DNA from: Chara braunii
Lineage: Eukaryota > Streptophyta > Charophyceae > Charales > Characeae
NCBI GenBank assembly: GCA_003427395.1
Contig: BFEA01000067.1
Span: 3,786,350-3,812,659, forward strand
Reading direction: 5' to 3'
DNA length: 26,310 nucleotides
A program made the translations under genes and the position numbers. The notes under the pieces were generated by a model. That model was given only the letters and a program-made list of their open reading frames with translations, made no database searches and was not told the DNA's origin. Shown piece by piece: positions 12,361 to 18,110 of the stretch. How positions within the stretch are numbered: position 1 is the stretch's first letter; every line of letters starts with the position of its first letter.

Positions 12361-15300
12361 GTGCTCTCAATGCCTCTTATCAATTTGCTGGCAAAACTGC
12401 ACTTAAACCACCAGTACTGTGGACCCTATTTTTTGTCGAGCCTAAAATTTTCTGCTCCCTAAGGAATCAAACTTTCAATCCCAGGTCGGTATGCCAAAAG
12501 CGTGTCTATATGCTTACACAGCTGCAAGTCTTGGCGGCAAGATTCCAGTACTGCTGGCTTAAGGCAACAGGTAAGCTAATTGCTCGGTTGCTGTGCCAAC
12601 ATTGCAAACGTTTGCACCCAAACCACCACGACGTCTACGCTGTTTCTTGAGGTGGCGGATTTCTGCTCTTCGCCAAAGAAAAGAAAAAAAGAACCGTTGC
12701 TGCCAGCCAAGCAGATTCTGAGGTGAGGTGAATCCTCTACATTTAGACCAACGAAATCTAGCCAGGCTGATGTTTGTGACGCTTTCTGGCTGAGTGATGT
12801 GGTATAGCCCGGCCCACAATAGGATTACTGTTGTATAGGGCTCATGTACTCAGAACGTGCTGGTGCGGCGTTGCCTTAAAACCGATGTCATTGTGGTGGC
12901 TGCTGTTGCTCTAAAGGATCCTTTGTGGGATTTCAATGCCCTCTACCGTTTTCGCCTGAAAAGAAATTGCGGGCATTATAGCTGCATTTGGTGCAATGTT
13001 CAGTCTTGATATGCGGATAATGACTGGGTGTTCTATTTGGGGGAAGACGGTAGCATCGTGTAGACCTTTTGGCACCTCCTGACCTCAAGTATGGACCTTG
13101 TGTGTTTGCAGCTTTGAATACAGCTGAGCATATGTGATTACATGTCTCTGACACGTAAGAGAGGAGAAACACAGATTCACCTCTACAAACGTGTGATTCA
13201 TGCATCCTGTGTCATTATTCCATTCCAATTTTCAGTCTAGATACAGGGATAATGACTGTACGACTTGTACGTTCTATTGCGGGGAGGAAGGTAGCACCTT
13301 GTCGATTTTTTGGCATCTTATGGCCTCTAAGTGTGCAGCTTGTGGGATTGCAGCTTTGAATACAGCTGAGCATATGTGATTACATCTCCATGACTTTTTC
13401 TTTTCCATTTCTCTAACATTTAAGAGAGGAGAAACTTAGCAACGGGCCTAGAGCTCAGTTGGTACACCCCTGAACTGGTGAAAATTGAAATACAGACTCA
13501 CAGGGCCGGTCAGTTCAATGATGTCTAAAGGCCGTCGCCCTTTTTCAGAAGGAAAAAAAAAGAGAGAAAAACGGAGACATTTAAGAGCGGAGAAACTTGG
13601 ACACACACATGTGATTCATGGGTCCTGTGCGACTTTTTCTTTCCATTGTATCGTTACTTTGACTGCTGGAAATGGTCAATGTTCTCAAGACATAAGATCA
13701 AGGATATTGTGTTTGTATAGCCTTTTATGATGAATACAGATGCGCCAAGCTATCAAGAGAGAAACCTGTGCGCCGTGTGCGGCATGCACACAGTCACAGT
13801 GTGTACGTTTTCTTCGCCAAGTGACATTTACGAGTTGGTTCTGTGTCTTGCAGGTGTTGCATGCATGGCAGTCTGTCAGAACACCCATGACAACAATTAA
13901 GAGGGGTGTAAGAACATCCTCTTCGGAGTGGGGCTCTGTGATTGGCTGGTCAGCACGAGCGAATAACTCGGTGGGTACAGGATCGTCACCGCCAAAGGAC
14001 CCAGTTCGGCCACGGGCCATATCACAGGTGTCTAAACCTCCAGGAGCTACAGCATCTGTCCCAGCTCAGCAGCCTCAGTCTTCTCAAAGATCTCAGCAGC
14101 AACCTCAGGGGATGTTCAATCGCCCATCGCAAACGTCGGGAGGTGCTGCTGGTAATCTCCCAGCAGCAACCGTGCTTTCCAACACAGGACATCTGCTACC
14201 GAATGTTCCCCCACCCGACCCTCAACTTGTCGGCCTTGCCATGTCAATGCCTGTCCCGTCCGTCAAGCCTGGGACAGCAGCATACTCTCTTGCGGCAACA
14301 CCTGTACCGGCATTTTCCGGCTTATCTTTCAGTTCGGCGAGTAGTTTTGGGAGACCTGGCGGCTTCGCTGGACCTCTGACTGGTGGGGCGCAAGGAACTC
14401 AAGGTTTTGGCACAACACCCATGCTTAATCAAGCCAGAGGAAACCTCCTGCAGCAATCTGGCAGGCAGCAGCAGCAGCAAAGGGGAGCTATTTTACAGAT
14501 GCCGGCTGCCGTGCCGACTGGTCAGCAGCCTGACGGAGGACCAAATGCTGTCGTGAAGGAAGCAGGGAAGGTGGATGTACCGGCATTGACAACAGGATTT
14601 GTGAAGGTTGTCCGACCAGAAAATCAGCTTCCACCAACTCTGTTTTCAAAGGAATCACCCTTCCGCCAGTTAAATGGCTTGCCGCCGGGGGGTGTAAAGG
14701 GGACAGCAGCATCGCAATCATCACTGACCGCTGCGGTGGCAACACAACCCGAAGGATTAACCGGATTGTTTTCAAAAGGTACGGCAGCAAAACGCATGTC
14801 AGAAGCTGGGCTTGCGGCATCATCATCAAAGTCGTTGGCTGGTGTGGCTGCTGAGGCGAGGTCCGCAAGCGGTGGACTGCTGAGGTCTGTGGTTGAGCAG
14901 GCGCAACCGGCTGTAGCAGTGACCGGTAGTAATCAGGTAGGAAATCGAGCGAAGCCGTTATTGTCCGATACAGTCGGACTTTCAATTGCGAAGCAGGAGG
15001 TATCGCAGCAGCGGGCAGCAGGAAGGCAGCAAATGTTTCGACCACCTGGTGCAGCTACTCAGGGGTTTTCTTTGGGGGAGCAGCAGAGAGCAGCTGGAAA
15101 TGAGAGTGCCTCTGCAGATGGAGGTGGTTTGGCTGGCCGGCGTGAAGCGGCTGCTAATGGGAAATCAGGACCAAGTGGTGCCGGCAAAGGTATTGAAACG
15201 TCAACCAGAGCAGACCAAAGGGAATCATCAGGCGCAGAGGAGGGATTTGGTGGGACAAAGCAGCAGAGTTCTCTGGCAACTCCTGGACGGTCAACATCGT

Positions 15301-16835
15301 CACCCCTTCCGGAATCAGTTAAGGGCAGCAAGGCTCCTATCGTATCAATGTCAGGGGTTGCAGCCTCCTCGTCAAGTTCAGTTTCACAATCCCTTGCAGC
15401 TAATGACATATCAGGTCTGACTACAGCTCCCTCATCTGTCTCCGCTCTCCCATCTGACAAGCCAACAGCATTACCTGCAGTACCCCCGCCACTGCCATCG
15501 TCACCACCACCACAAGCACTGCAGCCACCACCGCTGCCTCCATCTTCGTCGGCAGCACCACCGCTAGCGTCATCACAACGGTCTGCAGTATCGTTATCAT
15601 CATCGCTACCGGTATCATCTTTGTCATCATTGCCGTCATCGACAGGACCATCGGTGCCATCGTCATCGTCGTCGTCCTCATCGTTATCAACTGGAGCTTC
15701 GACGCCATCGTCATCGTCATCATTGTTAACTGCTGCCTCCACGTCGTCGTCGGCATCAGCATCGTCAACATTGTTTGCAGCTTCCACTACGGCGACAAAT
15801 CTGTTCAGTGCACCTCGGCCAGCTCTGCCATCTGCGCAGCCTCAGCCTAGTGTTCAGCTGGAAGAGGATCAGCCAATGGAAGAAATAGTCAATACCTTTG
15901 TGGACCTCGGGGGATTGAGTTTTGGTGCATTGCAGACATCGCTGCAGCAGGGCGAGAAAGAGGGTAAGAGTCTTTTCGGTGGCAAAATGGAGGGGTCCGG
16001 TTTGTCACAAGGGATGCAGAACATCCTCAGCACACTACCTGCTGGCGAGATATTTAAACCGCCTGCATTTTCTCTTCCGCAAGCAGAGCCTAAGACAGGC
16101 TCTGCTACTACCAGTAGCAGCAGTGCATCCGCATTCTGGACCGCCAATTCAACATCCACATTAGGATCGAATGCCTTTGGAAATCAACCTGCAGGGCAAG
16201 GCCCACAGTCATCGGCTTTTGCATCTGCTGCTGGGGGGGGTATGCAGCCAGGATTCGGGGTTCCTGCACAACCAGCAGCCCCCGTTCCGCTCAATAGTGG
16301 TAGCGGTGGTGCGGCTGCTGTTGTTGGGAAGGCTCTTGGAACATTTGGACAGACCAGGACCCTGGGAGCATCGGCTGGGCTTCCAGGCTTTGGAGCACCC
16401 AGTGCGGCAGTTGCGGGGTTTGCAGCTTCTCCTACTGGTGGTGGTTTTGCCTCAGCGGCAACAGGCGGTGGTTTCGCCTCAGCAGCAACAGGTGGTGGTT
16501 TTGCGTCAGCAGCAACAGGTGGTGGTTTTGCATCAGCAGCAACAGGTGGTGGTTTTGCGTCAGCGGCAACAGGTGGTGGATTTGCTGCTGCAGCGGGCGC
16601 GGGCGGTGGATTTGCTGCGGCGGCAACAGGAGGCGGCGGATTTGGGGCAGCTGCAACAGGTGGTGGTGGATTTGCTGGTTTAGCTGCCGGCAGCGGGGGA
16701 TTTGGTGGAGCTGCTGGCGGTGGTGGTGGGTTTGCAGGGTTTGCTGCAAGAGGTGCGGGTGGTTTTGGAAGTGCGCCGCTCCCTGCATCGAGATCGCCAG
16801 TGGATTCAAAGCTCTTCACGGAAATGAGGCGATAA
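1..16835 (+). CDS. NUP214: NUP214-like nucleoporin gene, 3' part (8 exons, spliced)
   Basis: Joining 1-187, 760-2131, 2765-2923, 7105-7162, 7730-7863, 9483-9622, 11524-11959 and 13854-16835 gives one open frame of about 1,821 residues ending in TAA. Every intron is GT-AG and the phases agree at all seven junctions (2,0,0,1,0,2,0). The order of parts is that of plant NUP214: last propeller strands, low-complexity FG linker, coiled coil, the RRRE...TPMTTIKR segment, a long FG/Gly-rich tail and a short charged end (KLFTEMRR). NUP214 belongs to the cytoplasmic-side NUP214-NUP88 complex. In the family the propeller binds the DEAD-box helicase DBP5 (LOS4 in plants) in mRNA export and the FG region binds export receptors such as XPO1. 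The identification rests on remembered similarity to Arabidopsis NUP214/LNO1; no search was run. The N-terminus is outside the window. The length suggests a protein larger than the land-plant one, mainly through expanded Ser/Gly-rich regions. Confidence 0.88.
188..759 (+). other. intron between propeller exon and linker exon
   Basis: 572 bp, GTGATT donor, TTGCAG acceptor. It includes a short AT-rich stretch (241-270). An ORF at 338-697 crosses most of it, but has no recognisable domain and no splice logic linking it to the neighbouring exons, so it is treated as chance. Confidence 0.55.
760..2131 (+). CDS. NUP214: NUP214 exon, Ser/Pro/Ala-rich FG linker
   Basis: The exon follows the acceptor TTGCAG (754-759) in phase 2 and ends at AAG before GTAAGT (2132), phase 0. 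It encodes window residues 62-519, beginning LDEHGRSTSTIRETTP and ending PPIEQEFLPDLDK. The composition is low-complexity Ser/Ala/Pro/Gly, with four FG dipeptides (SSFGG, NFGSQFGS, PGFGVT) and several LF/AF motifs. An acidic patch (SSDDDTVDSGSGSVTEDEQE) lies near residues 292-315. This is the disordered linker between propeller and coiled coil in NUP214; FG sites there are low-affinity docking points for transport receptors. The frame also runs upstream of the first ATG (857), which is therefore not a start codon. Past 2131 it reads into the intron to a stop at 2200. Confidence 0.9.
2242..2354. repeat. small foldback/MITE-like inverted repeat
   Basis: The left arm 2242-2271 (CTACCGTCTTCCCCCGAACA...) and the reverse complement of 2325-2354 match at 28 of 30 positions, around a 53-base loop. 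The arm motif GGGGGAAGACGGTAG recurs in diverged form in the duplicated intron block at 13029-13055 and 13271-13300, so this is a dispersed family. No coding capacity; no clear target-site duplication. Confidence 0.8.
2588..2636. repeat. poly-T tract
   Basis: 49 consecutive T. On the minus strand this is poly-A, so it could be the tail of an old retrocopy, but no recognisable body lies next to it. Confidence 0.95.
2765..2923 (+). CDS. NUP214: NUP214 exon, first coiled-coil segment
   Basis: 159 bp (53 codons), phase 0 at both ends; acceptor CAG at 2762-2764, donor GTTGGT at 2924. It encodes VRQMSEDLDRLIGSIEKRPG, then VEEQLATFSQDLKKLK (window residues 520-572). The residues before the acceptor (LLLGALIQ) belong to the intron. 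Plant NUP214 has a similar order at the start of its coiled coil: REM-ELD-LL-IE, then LEERI-TL (recalled). Heptad-like leucines and charged residues support a helix. The helical region is where this family pairs with NUP88 and NUP62-type partners. Confidence 0.87.
3603..3645. repeat. C-rich low-complexity tract
   Basis: Runs of C broken by single A, with no unit structure. The minus strand is G-rich and could form G-quadruplexes. Confidence 0.9.
4155..4577. mobile_element. foldback/MITE-like element with about 48-bp terminal inverted repeats
   Basis: The left end 4155-4202 (TATGGGTCTCGCTCCACTAC...) matches the reverse complement of 4530-4577 with a few mismatches and small gaps. Both ends carry GTCCACTGTAC and a GGACAG core. 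Variants of the GTCCA/TGGAC motif recur inside, suggesting more inverted structure. At 423 bp it is non-autonomous; the ORFs inside overlap one another on both strands and show no transposase motif. No target-site duplication can be fixed with confidence. Confidence 0.75.
4726..4904. repeat. two-copy tandem repeat, about 90-bp unit
   Basis: 4726-4812 and 4817-4904 share GGATTGCAG, GTGTGAGAAAA or CTGTGAGAAAA, and CTTTTCTCAGGGGTATTG in the same order. Each unit has an internal hairpin (TGAGAAAAG...CTTTTCTCA). A remnant of a third unit (AGACTGTTGGG...AGACAGTCTGG) follows at about 4938-4980. Confidence 0.8.
5037..5075. repeat. (AG)n microsatellite ending in an unresolved base
   Basis: About 19 AG units followed by a single N at 5075. 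The N at the repeat edge suggests the array length is not resolved. Confidence 0.95.
5755..6120 (-). pseudogene. plastid 23S rRNA fragment in nuclear intron (NUPT)
   Basis: The reverse complement contains conserved plastid-type 23S rRNA blocks in native order: GACGGAGAAGGCTAGATTAG, ATCGGTTCAAGGATGCAAGG, CATGCCATGCTTCCAAGAAA, GAAAAGCTCG, CTGACACAGGTAGGTAGGTA, GAGAATACCTAGGGGCGGAA, then GACAACTCTCTCTAAGGAAC and TTGGCAAA, followed by GGGGTACCTCC. The TCTCTCTAAGGAAC wording is that of chloroplast 23S as I recall it. The hairpin segment normally between GGCAAA and GGGGTGCCTCC (around GTAACTTCGGGAG) is missing. With many substitutions and no flanking rRNA, this indicates a decayed nuclear insertion and not a functional gene. 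It lies antisense within the long NUP214 intron. Both boundaries are approximate. Confidence 0.8.
6127..6197. repeat. T/C-rich tract ending in long poly-T
   Basis: TTTTC repeats grade into uninterrupted T up to 6197, next to the rRNA fragment. It could mark the edge of an insertion. Confidence 0.9.
7105..7162 (+). CDS. NUP214: NUP214 micro-exon, coiled coil
   Basis: A 58-bp exon after acceptor TTGCAG (7099-7104), ending in phase 1 before GTAGGC (7163). It encodes EMSEEMWLDLGDLQDRTMQ plus the first base of a valine (window residues 573-592). It was found because the previous exon ends in phase 0 and the next starts needing one base, and this is the segment I noticed that meets both conditions and has helical, charged composition. 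The resulting order (VEEQL...EMSEEMW...RTMQVRAWKVHL) follows plant NUP214 (LEERI...SCRSWKSTIDEQ...TVQVL), recalled. The region lacks the redundancy of the longer exons, so a neighbouring alternative exon remains possible. Confidence 0.72.
7529..7590. repeat. (TG)31 microsatellite
   Basis: Uninterrupted dinucleotide array directly upstream of the decoy acceptor at 7602-7603. Confidence 0.97.
7662..7715. repeat. (TG)n microsatellite abutting the exon acceptor
   Basis: About 20 TG units, a CCG interruption, then five more; it ends 14 bases before the acceptor AG at 7728-7729. Confidence 0.95.
7730..7863 (+). CDS. NUP214: NUP214 exon, coiled-coil core
   Basis: 134 bp. Acceptor TCTGCAG (7723-7729); the first two bases (TT) complete a GTT valine with the G at 7162. 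Donor GTTGGT at 7864, phase 0. It encodes RAWKVHLQSLLEQNLDERHG, then LLWDAQRLDPSMEAQRKSVM and KKYE (window residues 593-636). The W-AQRLDPSMEAQRKSVMK stretch closely resembles the plant motif WNRQKLNPELEAKRQHIMK (recalled), one of the best anchors for the NUP214 call. Confidence 0.9.
8310..8425. repeat. cluster of short GC-rich palindromic motifs
   Basis: Repeated CCGGACC, GGTCCGG, TCCGGAGG and GTCCGGGTCC variants in both orientations within 115 bp. It could form nested hairpins and lies directly outside the left end of the 8427-9091 element. Confidence 0.7.
8427..9091 (+). mobile_element. TTAA-bounded non-autonomous element, copy 1
   Basis: Nearly the whole segment matches, in reverse complement and in the same order, the downstream block 23939-24870. 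Shared blocks are AACTTTTCGGGG, GTGCACGGCCTTCCCC (reverse complement), GGCCAGTTTCAGG, GCTGCTGACACTTTG, GATCTGACACC, GGTATCACGTCCAAATGGGT, GAAAGTCTGGCCGTGCTT, GAGTACCAGAAAAGAA and GCAAAACTTGGTG. It ends in AGAGGTAGTGTTGGTTTAA, the family terminus that is TTTAAACCACCACTACCTC in the other orientation. No transposase ORF. Confidence 0.75.
9319..9373. repeat. (TG)n microsatellite
   Basis: About 27 TG units inside the intron. Confidence 0.97.
9425..9462. repeat. (TG)n microsatellite near acceptor
   Basis: 19 TG units ending 20 bases before the exon acceptor at 9481-9482. Confidence 0.97.
9483..9622 (+). CDS. NUP214: NUP214 exon, coiled-coil end
   Basis: 140 bp, starts in phase 0 after TTTTCACCAG and ends in phase 2 before GTAAGA (9623). 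It encodes TVKEQLGDLHNHLQVLELKY, then RQTQQMLNRPGHGRQGRQKA and AGAALS (window residues 637-682), plus AT, which with the next exon's G makes methionine. It matches the plant block in which a QL-ELE-YFN-LEL helix is followed by a basic Gly/Arg-rich linker (recalled). Confidence 0.9.
10154..10274. repeat. two-copy tandem repeat, AG-rich
   Basis: GAGACTGTTTAGGAGGA, GATGAGGTTGCAGAG and GGAGGGGAGATGGA occur twice in the same order (about 10154-10220 and 10219-10274). The first copy has an extra internal GATGAGGAGGT duplication. Confidence 0.8.
10510..10990. repeat. GC-palindrome clusters flanking a gap
   Basis: CCGACCGCCGAC, GACCGGTCGGCGG and CCGACTAGTCGG at 10510-10582 are mirrored by GACCGGTACC, CCGACCGGTCGGCGGGTCGG and GGTCGCCGACGGTCGG at 10904-10990. 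The pairing suggests the two termini of one repetitive element with an unassembled centre. Confidence 0.55.
10664..10864. other. poly-G/poly-C low-complexity block with 50-base gap
   Basis: G4-type runs precede the gap (N at 10692-10741). More than 30 G, then TTGGGG/TTTTGGGG variants, then a C-rich run (10836-10864) follow it. Sequence at the gap edge is unreliable. Confidence 0.85.
11524..11959 (+). CDS. NUP214: NUP214 exon, post-coiled-coil region
   Basis: 436 bp; the first base completes ATG with 9621-9622, so the junction reads ALS-M-QSLPSAQSLYSTV. It ends in phase 0 at GAG before GTATGT (11960). Window residues 684-828. QSLPSAQSLYSTVNSYLGIA, then EGLANRLSVQMDQLGL, matches the plant helix RVQSLHSLHNTM...LSECLSKQMTYLKI (recalled). 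PVRRASAQAVLQAIG corresponds to the following KK-VKQELFETIG segment. After a Ser-rich stretch and an acidic patch (ADDDELEESCSEAGE) the exon ends in TASRRREQVRE, continued by the next exon. The upstream residues MLLLLGINR belong to the intron. Confidence 0.93.
12019..12075. repeat. (TG)n microsatellite
   Basis: About 28 units beginning 59 bases after the exon donor. Confidence 0.97.
12281..12355. repeat. (TG)n microsatellite
   Basis: About 37 units, the longest dinucleotide array in the window. Confidence 0.97.
13004..13640. repeat. diverged tandem duplication, second copy interrupted by a SINE
   Basis: Unit 1 (about 13004-13215) and unit 2 (about 13233-13640) share GGATAATGACTG, a GGGGGAAGACGGTAG variant, GCAGCTTTGAATACAGCTGA, GCATATGTGATTACAT, TAAGAGAGGAGAAAC and GTGATTCATG in order. 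Removing 13438-13598 (element plus one target copy) makes unit 2 collinear with unit 1. The GGAAGACGGTAG motif links this block to the foldback at 2242-2354. Confidence 0.8.
13438..13576 (+). mobile_element. tRNA-derived SINE with target-site duplications
   Basis: A 139-bp insertion starts near a tRNA-like A box (CCTAGAGCTCAGTTGGTA, 13447-13464). It has a degenerate B box (GTCAGTTCAATGATG, about 13507-13521) and an A-rich tail (13549-13572). The direct repeats flanking it, ACATTTAAGAGAGGAGAAAC (13416-13435) and ACATTTAAGAGCGGAGAAAC (13577-13596), both followed by TT, differ at one base over 22. Such repeats are the hallmark of LINE-mediated retroposition. It lies inside the last NUP214 intron in the sense direction. 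The B box is weak, so the copy is probably old. Confidence 0.75.
13854..16835 (+). CDS. NUP214: NUP214 terminal exon, FG-rich C-terminus
   Basis: 2,982 bp including TAA (16833-16835); acceptor TCTTGCAG, phase 0. It begins VLHAWQSVRTPMTTIKRGVR, which continues RRREQVRE of the previous exon. Together they match the plant block [24 protein letters not shown] (recalled). The ATG at 13740 is intronic. The rest (window residues 829-1821) is disordered. It has about 12 FG dipeptides, Gln/Ala/Pro-rich stretches, a Pro-rich block near residues 1370-1400 (VPPPLPSSPPPQALQPPPLP) and a Ser/Thr tract near 1408-1465. At 1690-1734 five tandem GGGFASAAT repeats grade into GGGFAAAA, GGGGFGAAA and GGFGGAA variants. 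It ends SRSPVDSKLFTEMRR, a short charged terminus like that of land-plant NUP214 as I recall it. FG regions of this protein bind export receptors. The Gly/Phe repeats are mostly FA, not FG. Confidence 0.95.
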   Translation: MLHAWQSVRTPMTTIKRGVRTSSSEWGSVIGWSARANNSVGTGSSPPKDPVRPRAISQVSKPPGATASVPAQQPQSSQRSQQQPQGMFNRPSQTSGGAAGNLPAATVLSNTGHLLPNVPPPDPQLVGLAMSMPVPSVKPGTAAYSLAATPVPAFSGLSFSSASSFGRPGGFAGPLTGGAQGTQGFGTTPMLNQARGNLLQQSGRQQQQQRGAILQMPAAVPTGQQPDGGPNAVVKEAGKVDVPALTTGFVKVVRPENQLPPTLFSKESPFRQLNGLPPGGVKGTAASQSSLTAAVATQPEGLTGLFSKGTAAKRMSEAGLAASSSKSLAGVAAEARSASGGLLRSVVEQAQPAVAVTGSNQVGNRAKPLLSDTVGLSIAKQEVSQQRAAGRQQMFRPPGAATQGFSLGEQQRAAGNESASADGGGLAGRREAAANGKSGPSGAGKGIETSTRADQRESSGAEEGFGGTKQQSSLATPGRSTSSPLPESVKGSKAPIVSMSGVAASSSSSVSQSLAANDISGLTTAPSSVSALPSDKPTALPAVPPPLPSSPPPQALQPPPLPPSSSAAPPLASSQRSAVSLSSSLPVSSLSSLPSSTGPSVPSSSSSSSSLSTGASTPSSSSSLLTAASTSSSASASSTLFAASTTATNLFSAPRPALPSAQPQPSVQLEEDQPMEEIVNTFVDLGGLSFGALQTSLQQGEKEGKSLFGGKMEGSGLSQGMQNILSTLPAGEIFKPPAFSLPQAEPKTGSATTSSSSASAFWTANSTSTLGSNAFGNQPAGQGPQSSAFASAAGGGMQPGFGVPAQPAAPVPLNSGSGGAAAVVGKALGTFGQTRTLGASAGLPGFGAPSAAVAGFAASPTGGGFASAATGGGFASAATGGGFASAATGGGFASAATGGGFASAATGGGFAAAAGAGGGFAAAATGGGGFGAAATGGGGFAGLAAGSGGFGGAAGGGGGFAGFAARGAGGFGSAPLPASRSPVDSKLFTEMRR
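15590..15770 (+). repeat. in-frame Ser codon-rich tract
   Basis: Runs of TCA/TCG/TCC/TCT codons encode poly-Ser with Thr, Pro and Leu breaks. The antisense strand of this tract reads as a long Asp-rich ORF, which is a composition artefact. Confidence 0.9.
16437..16571 (+). repeat. five 27-bp tandem coding repeats (GGGFASAAT)
   Basis: Units begin at 16437, 16464, 16491, 16518 and 16545. They differ only at synonymous sites (GGT/GGC, TTT/TTC, GCC/GCG/GCA, GCG/GCA), so the peptide is identical in all five. Degenerate units continue to 16770. Confidence 0.97.
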
Positions 16836-17632
16836 AGTTGTACCAGGTTGAGCGAACTGTTTGGCTATAGCCAGAATTTGAAATAACAAGGTGAGAAGGT
16901 TGAGACTCGAGAGGACGAATTGCTCTGCTGCGGAGAGGCTGAAGTGCCGCAAAGGCGGCGGCTTGTCATTGACTGAATGAAAATTGCTCGTGGCTGGCTC
17001 ACATACCTTCCTCTTTTTTGTTCTTTTCGGCAACATCGCGTACAGAAGGTTAGTGCTTTGGAAACCAATGTAAATAGGCAATGGTCTTGAGAACTACTGA
17101 CGTCAACTTTCACTCTGGAGAGCTGTGTGTGGATTGCAGCTTTTACCCCCCATACGTACATATGTGTGCCCCTGATCAGTCGACATCAGCCAAGGGTTGG
17201 GGAACAGTTAGGGAAGTGAGGGTGCAAGAGAAGAGATGGGGGACCGCATGGGAAAGAGGGGTGGGCGAGGGTGTGTGCTATGAAGGGTATAGACGATGTA
17301 GCAGGAGTCTGTGGAATAGAGGAGAGGAGATTCATAGCAGGTGCTACCCTGCATTTGGCTATAAATGTGATTGTGTAACTGCACGGTGTTGCTTTAGTTT
17401 ACGCGTATTGTCAGGTTATCGATTTTTTTACGGATGTCAATAGATTTCGATTTGAATTGTGAAGGGGAGTGCACCTGAGGTTCTTTTTTTTTGTGGTGTA
17501 ATTGAAAGTTGGTTCAATCATGGGAGAAAGCAGAGAAGAGTTGAGCATGTGCAGGCACGTTCTGTACAGCTACAGCGAGAAATCGGAGCATTTAAAAAAA
17601 GAAAAGGAAAAAAACTTAGAAAAGCAAATAAA
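16836..17632 (+). other. probable NUP214 3' UTR and end region
   Basis: No conserved coding signal follows the stop. An AATAAA hexamer at 17627-17632 is the first good poly-A signal seen. The true cleavage site cannot be fixed from sequence alone, and algal or plant genes often use degenerate signals closer to the stop. A small ORF at 17459-17695 ends in a Lys/Arg/Glu-rich coiled-coil-like peptide but has no recognised relative. Confidence 0.4.
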
Positions 17633-17736
17633 TTGGACGAGGAATACGAGAACATCGTCTGCGAACTACAAAGAAGATTACGCATCCCGAGCTAGCCCAG
17701 CACGTACAGTGCCGTACACCCATCGACTGTTTGCAG

Positions 17737-18110
17737 ACAGACCTGAATTTGAATCCAGATGCAAGGATGGATGCATTCCATTGATTCCAACCGCAAAGAA
17801 GAGTGCGTACAGATACTCACATCTGGATTCAAACTCAGGTCTGTATCTGTACGCACTGTGGATCCAAGTTCGCCTTGTCCAGTTGACTCTTATCATACAG
17901 ACCTGAGTTTGAATCCAGATGCGAGTATGGAATCTATCGATGGTATTCGATAATATGGTACCATGGCTATATATCATATTGCCGTAACATGTGGTTGGAT
18001 GATTGATGTGCTTTTGTTTGTCAGGCAAACTTGTCCAAATTCTCTTCTGCAAGTCTCATTTTCCGAAGCATTTGATACAGACCTGTGTTTGAACCCAGAT
18101 GCAAGTATGC
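17737..18110. repeat. four copies of a 30-bp motif, three direct and one inverted
   Basis: ACAGACCTGAGTTTGAATCC followed by AGATGCAAGTATG occurs at about 17737-17768, 17895-17930 and 18074-18110 (+) and at 17817-17846 (-). The inverted copy is enclosed by perfect 13-bp arms (GTGCGTACAGATA at 17803-17815, TATCTGTACGCAC at 17843-17855). Confidence 0.85.

Larger units (their letters stand above)
11960..13853 (+). other. 1.9-kb intron with (GT)n arrays, tandem duplication and SINE
   Basis: Phase 0, GTATGT donor and TCTTGCAG acceptor. It contains (TG)n at 12019-12075 and 12281-12355, a twofold duplicated block (about 13004-13640) and a tRNA-derived SINE (13438-13576). Bases 12360-13000 are unassigned. 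Confidence 0.88.

Noticed and set aside
12265-12650. ORFs starting in poly-(CV)
   Set aside because: Translations of the (TG)n microsatellite running into intron sequence.
13444-13520. Functional tRNA gene on the plus strand
   Set aside because: D-arm/A-box sequence is good, but the anticodon and T arms do not fold and the piece sits in a SINE with an A-rich tail.
14488-15045. 185-codon minus-strand ORF
   Set aside because: It lies inside the NUP214 terminal exon and has no recognisable features.
15059-15787. Long minus-strand ORF encoding an Asp-rich protein
   Set aside because: It is the antisense of the poly-Ser coding tract (TCA/TCG codons read as Asp/Asp/Arg) and has no domain; the plus-strand exon is strongly supported.
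16184-16819. Minus-strand Pro/Ala repeat ORF
   Set aside because: Antisense of the GGGFASAAT repeats; repetitive composition alone keeps it open.
17459-17695. Possible small coiled-coil protein gene
   Set aside because: Lys/Arg-rich end is intriguing, but the reading frame begins in unremarkable sequence, overlaps the probable 3' UTR and has no recognised relative.
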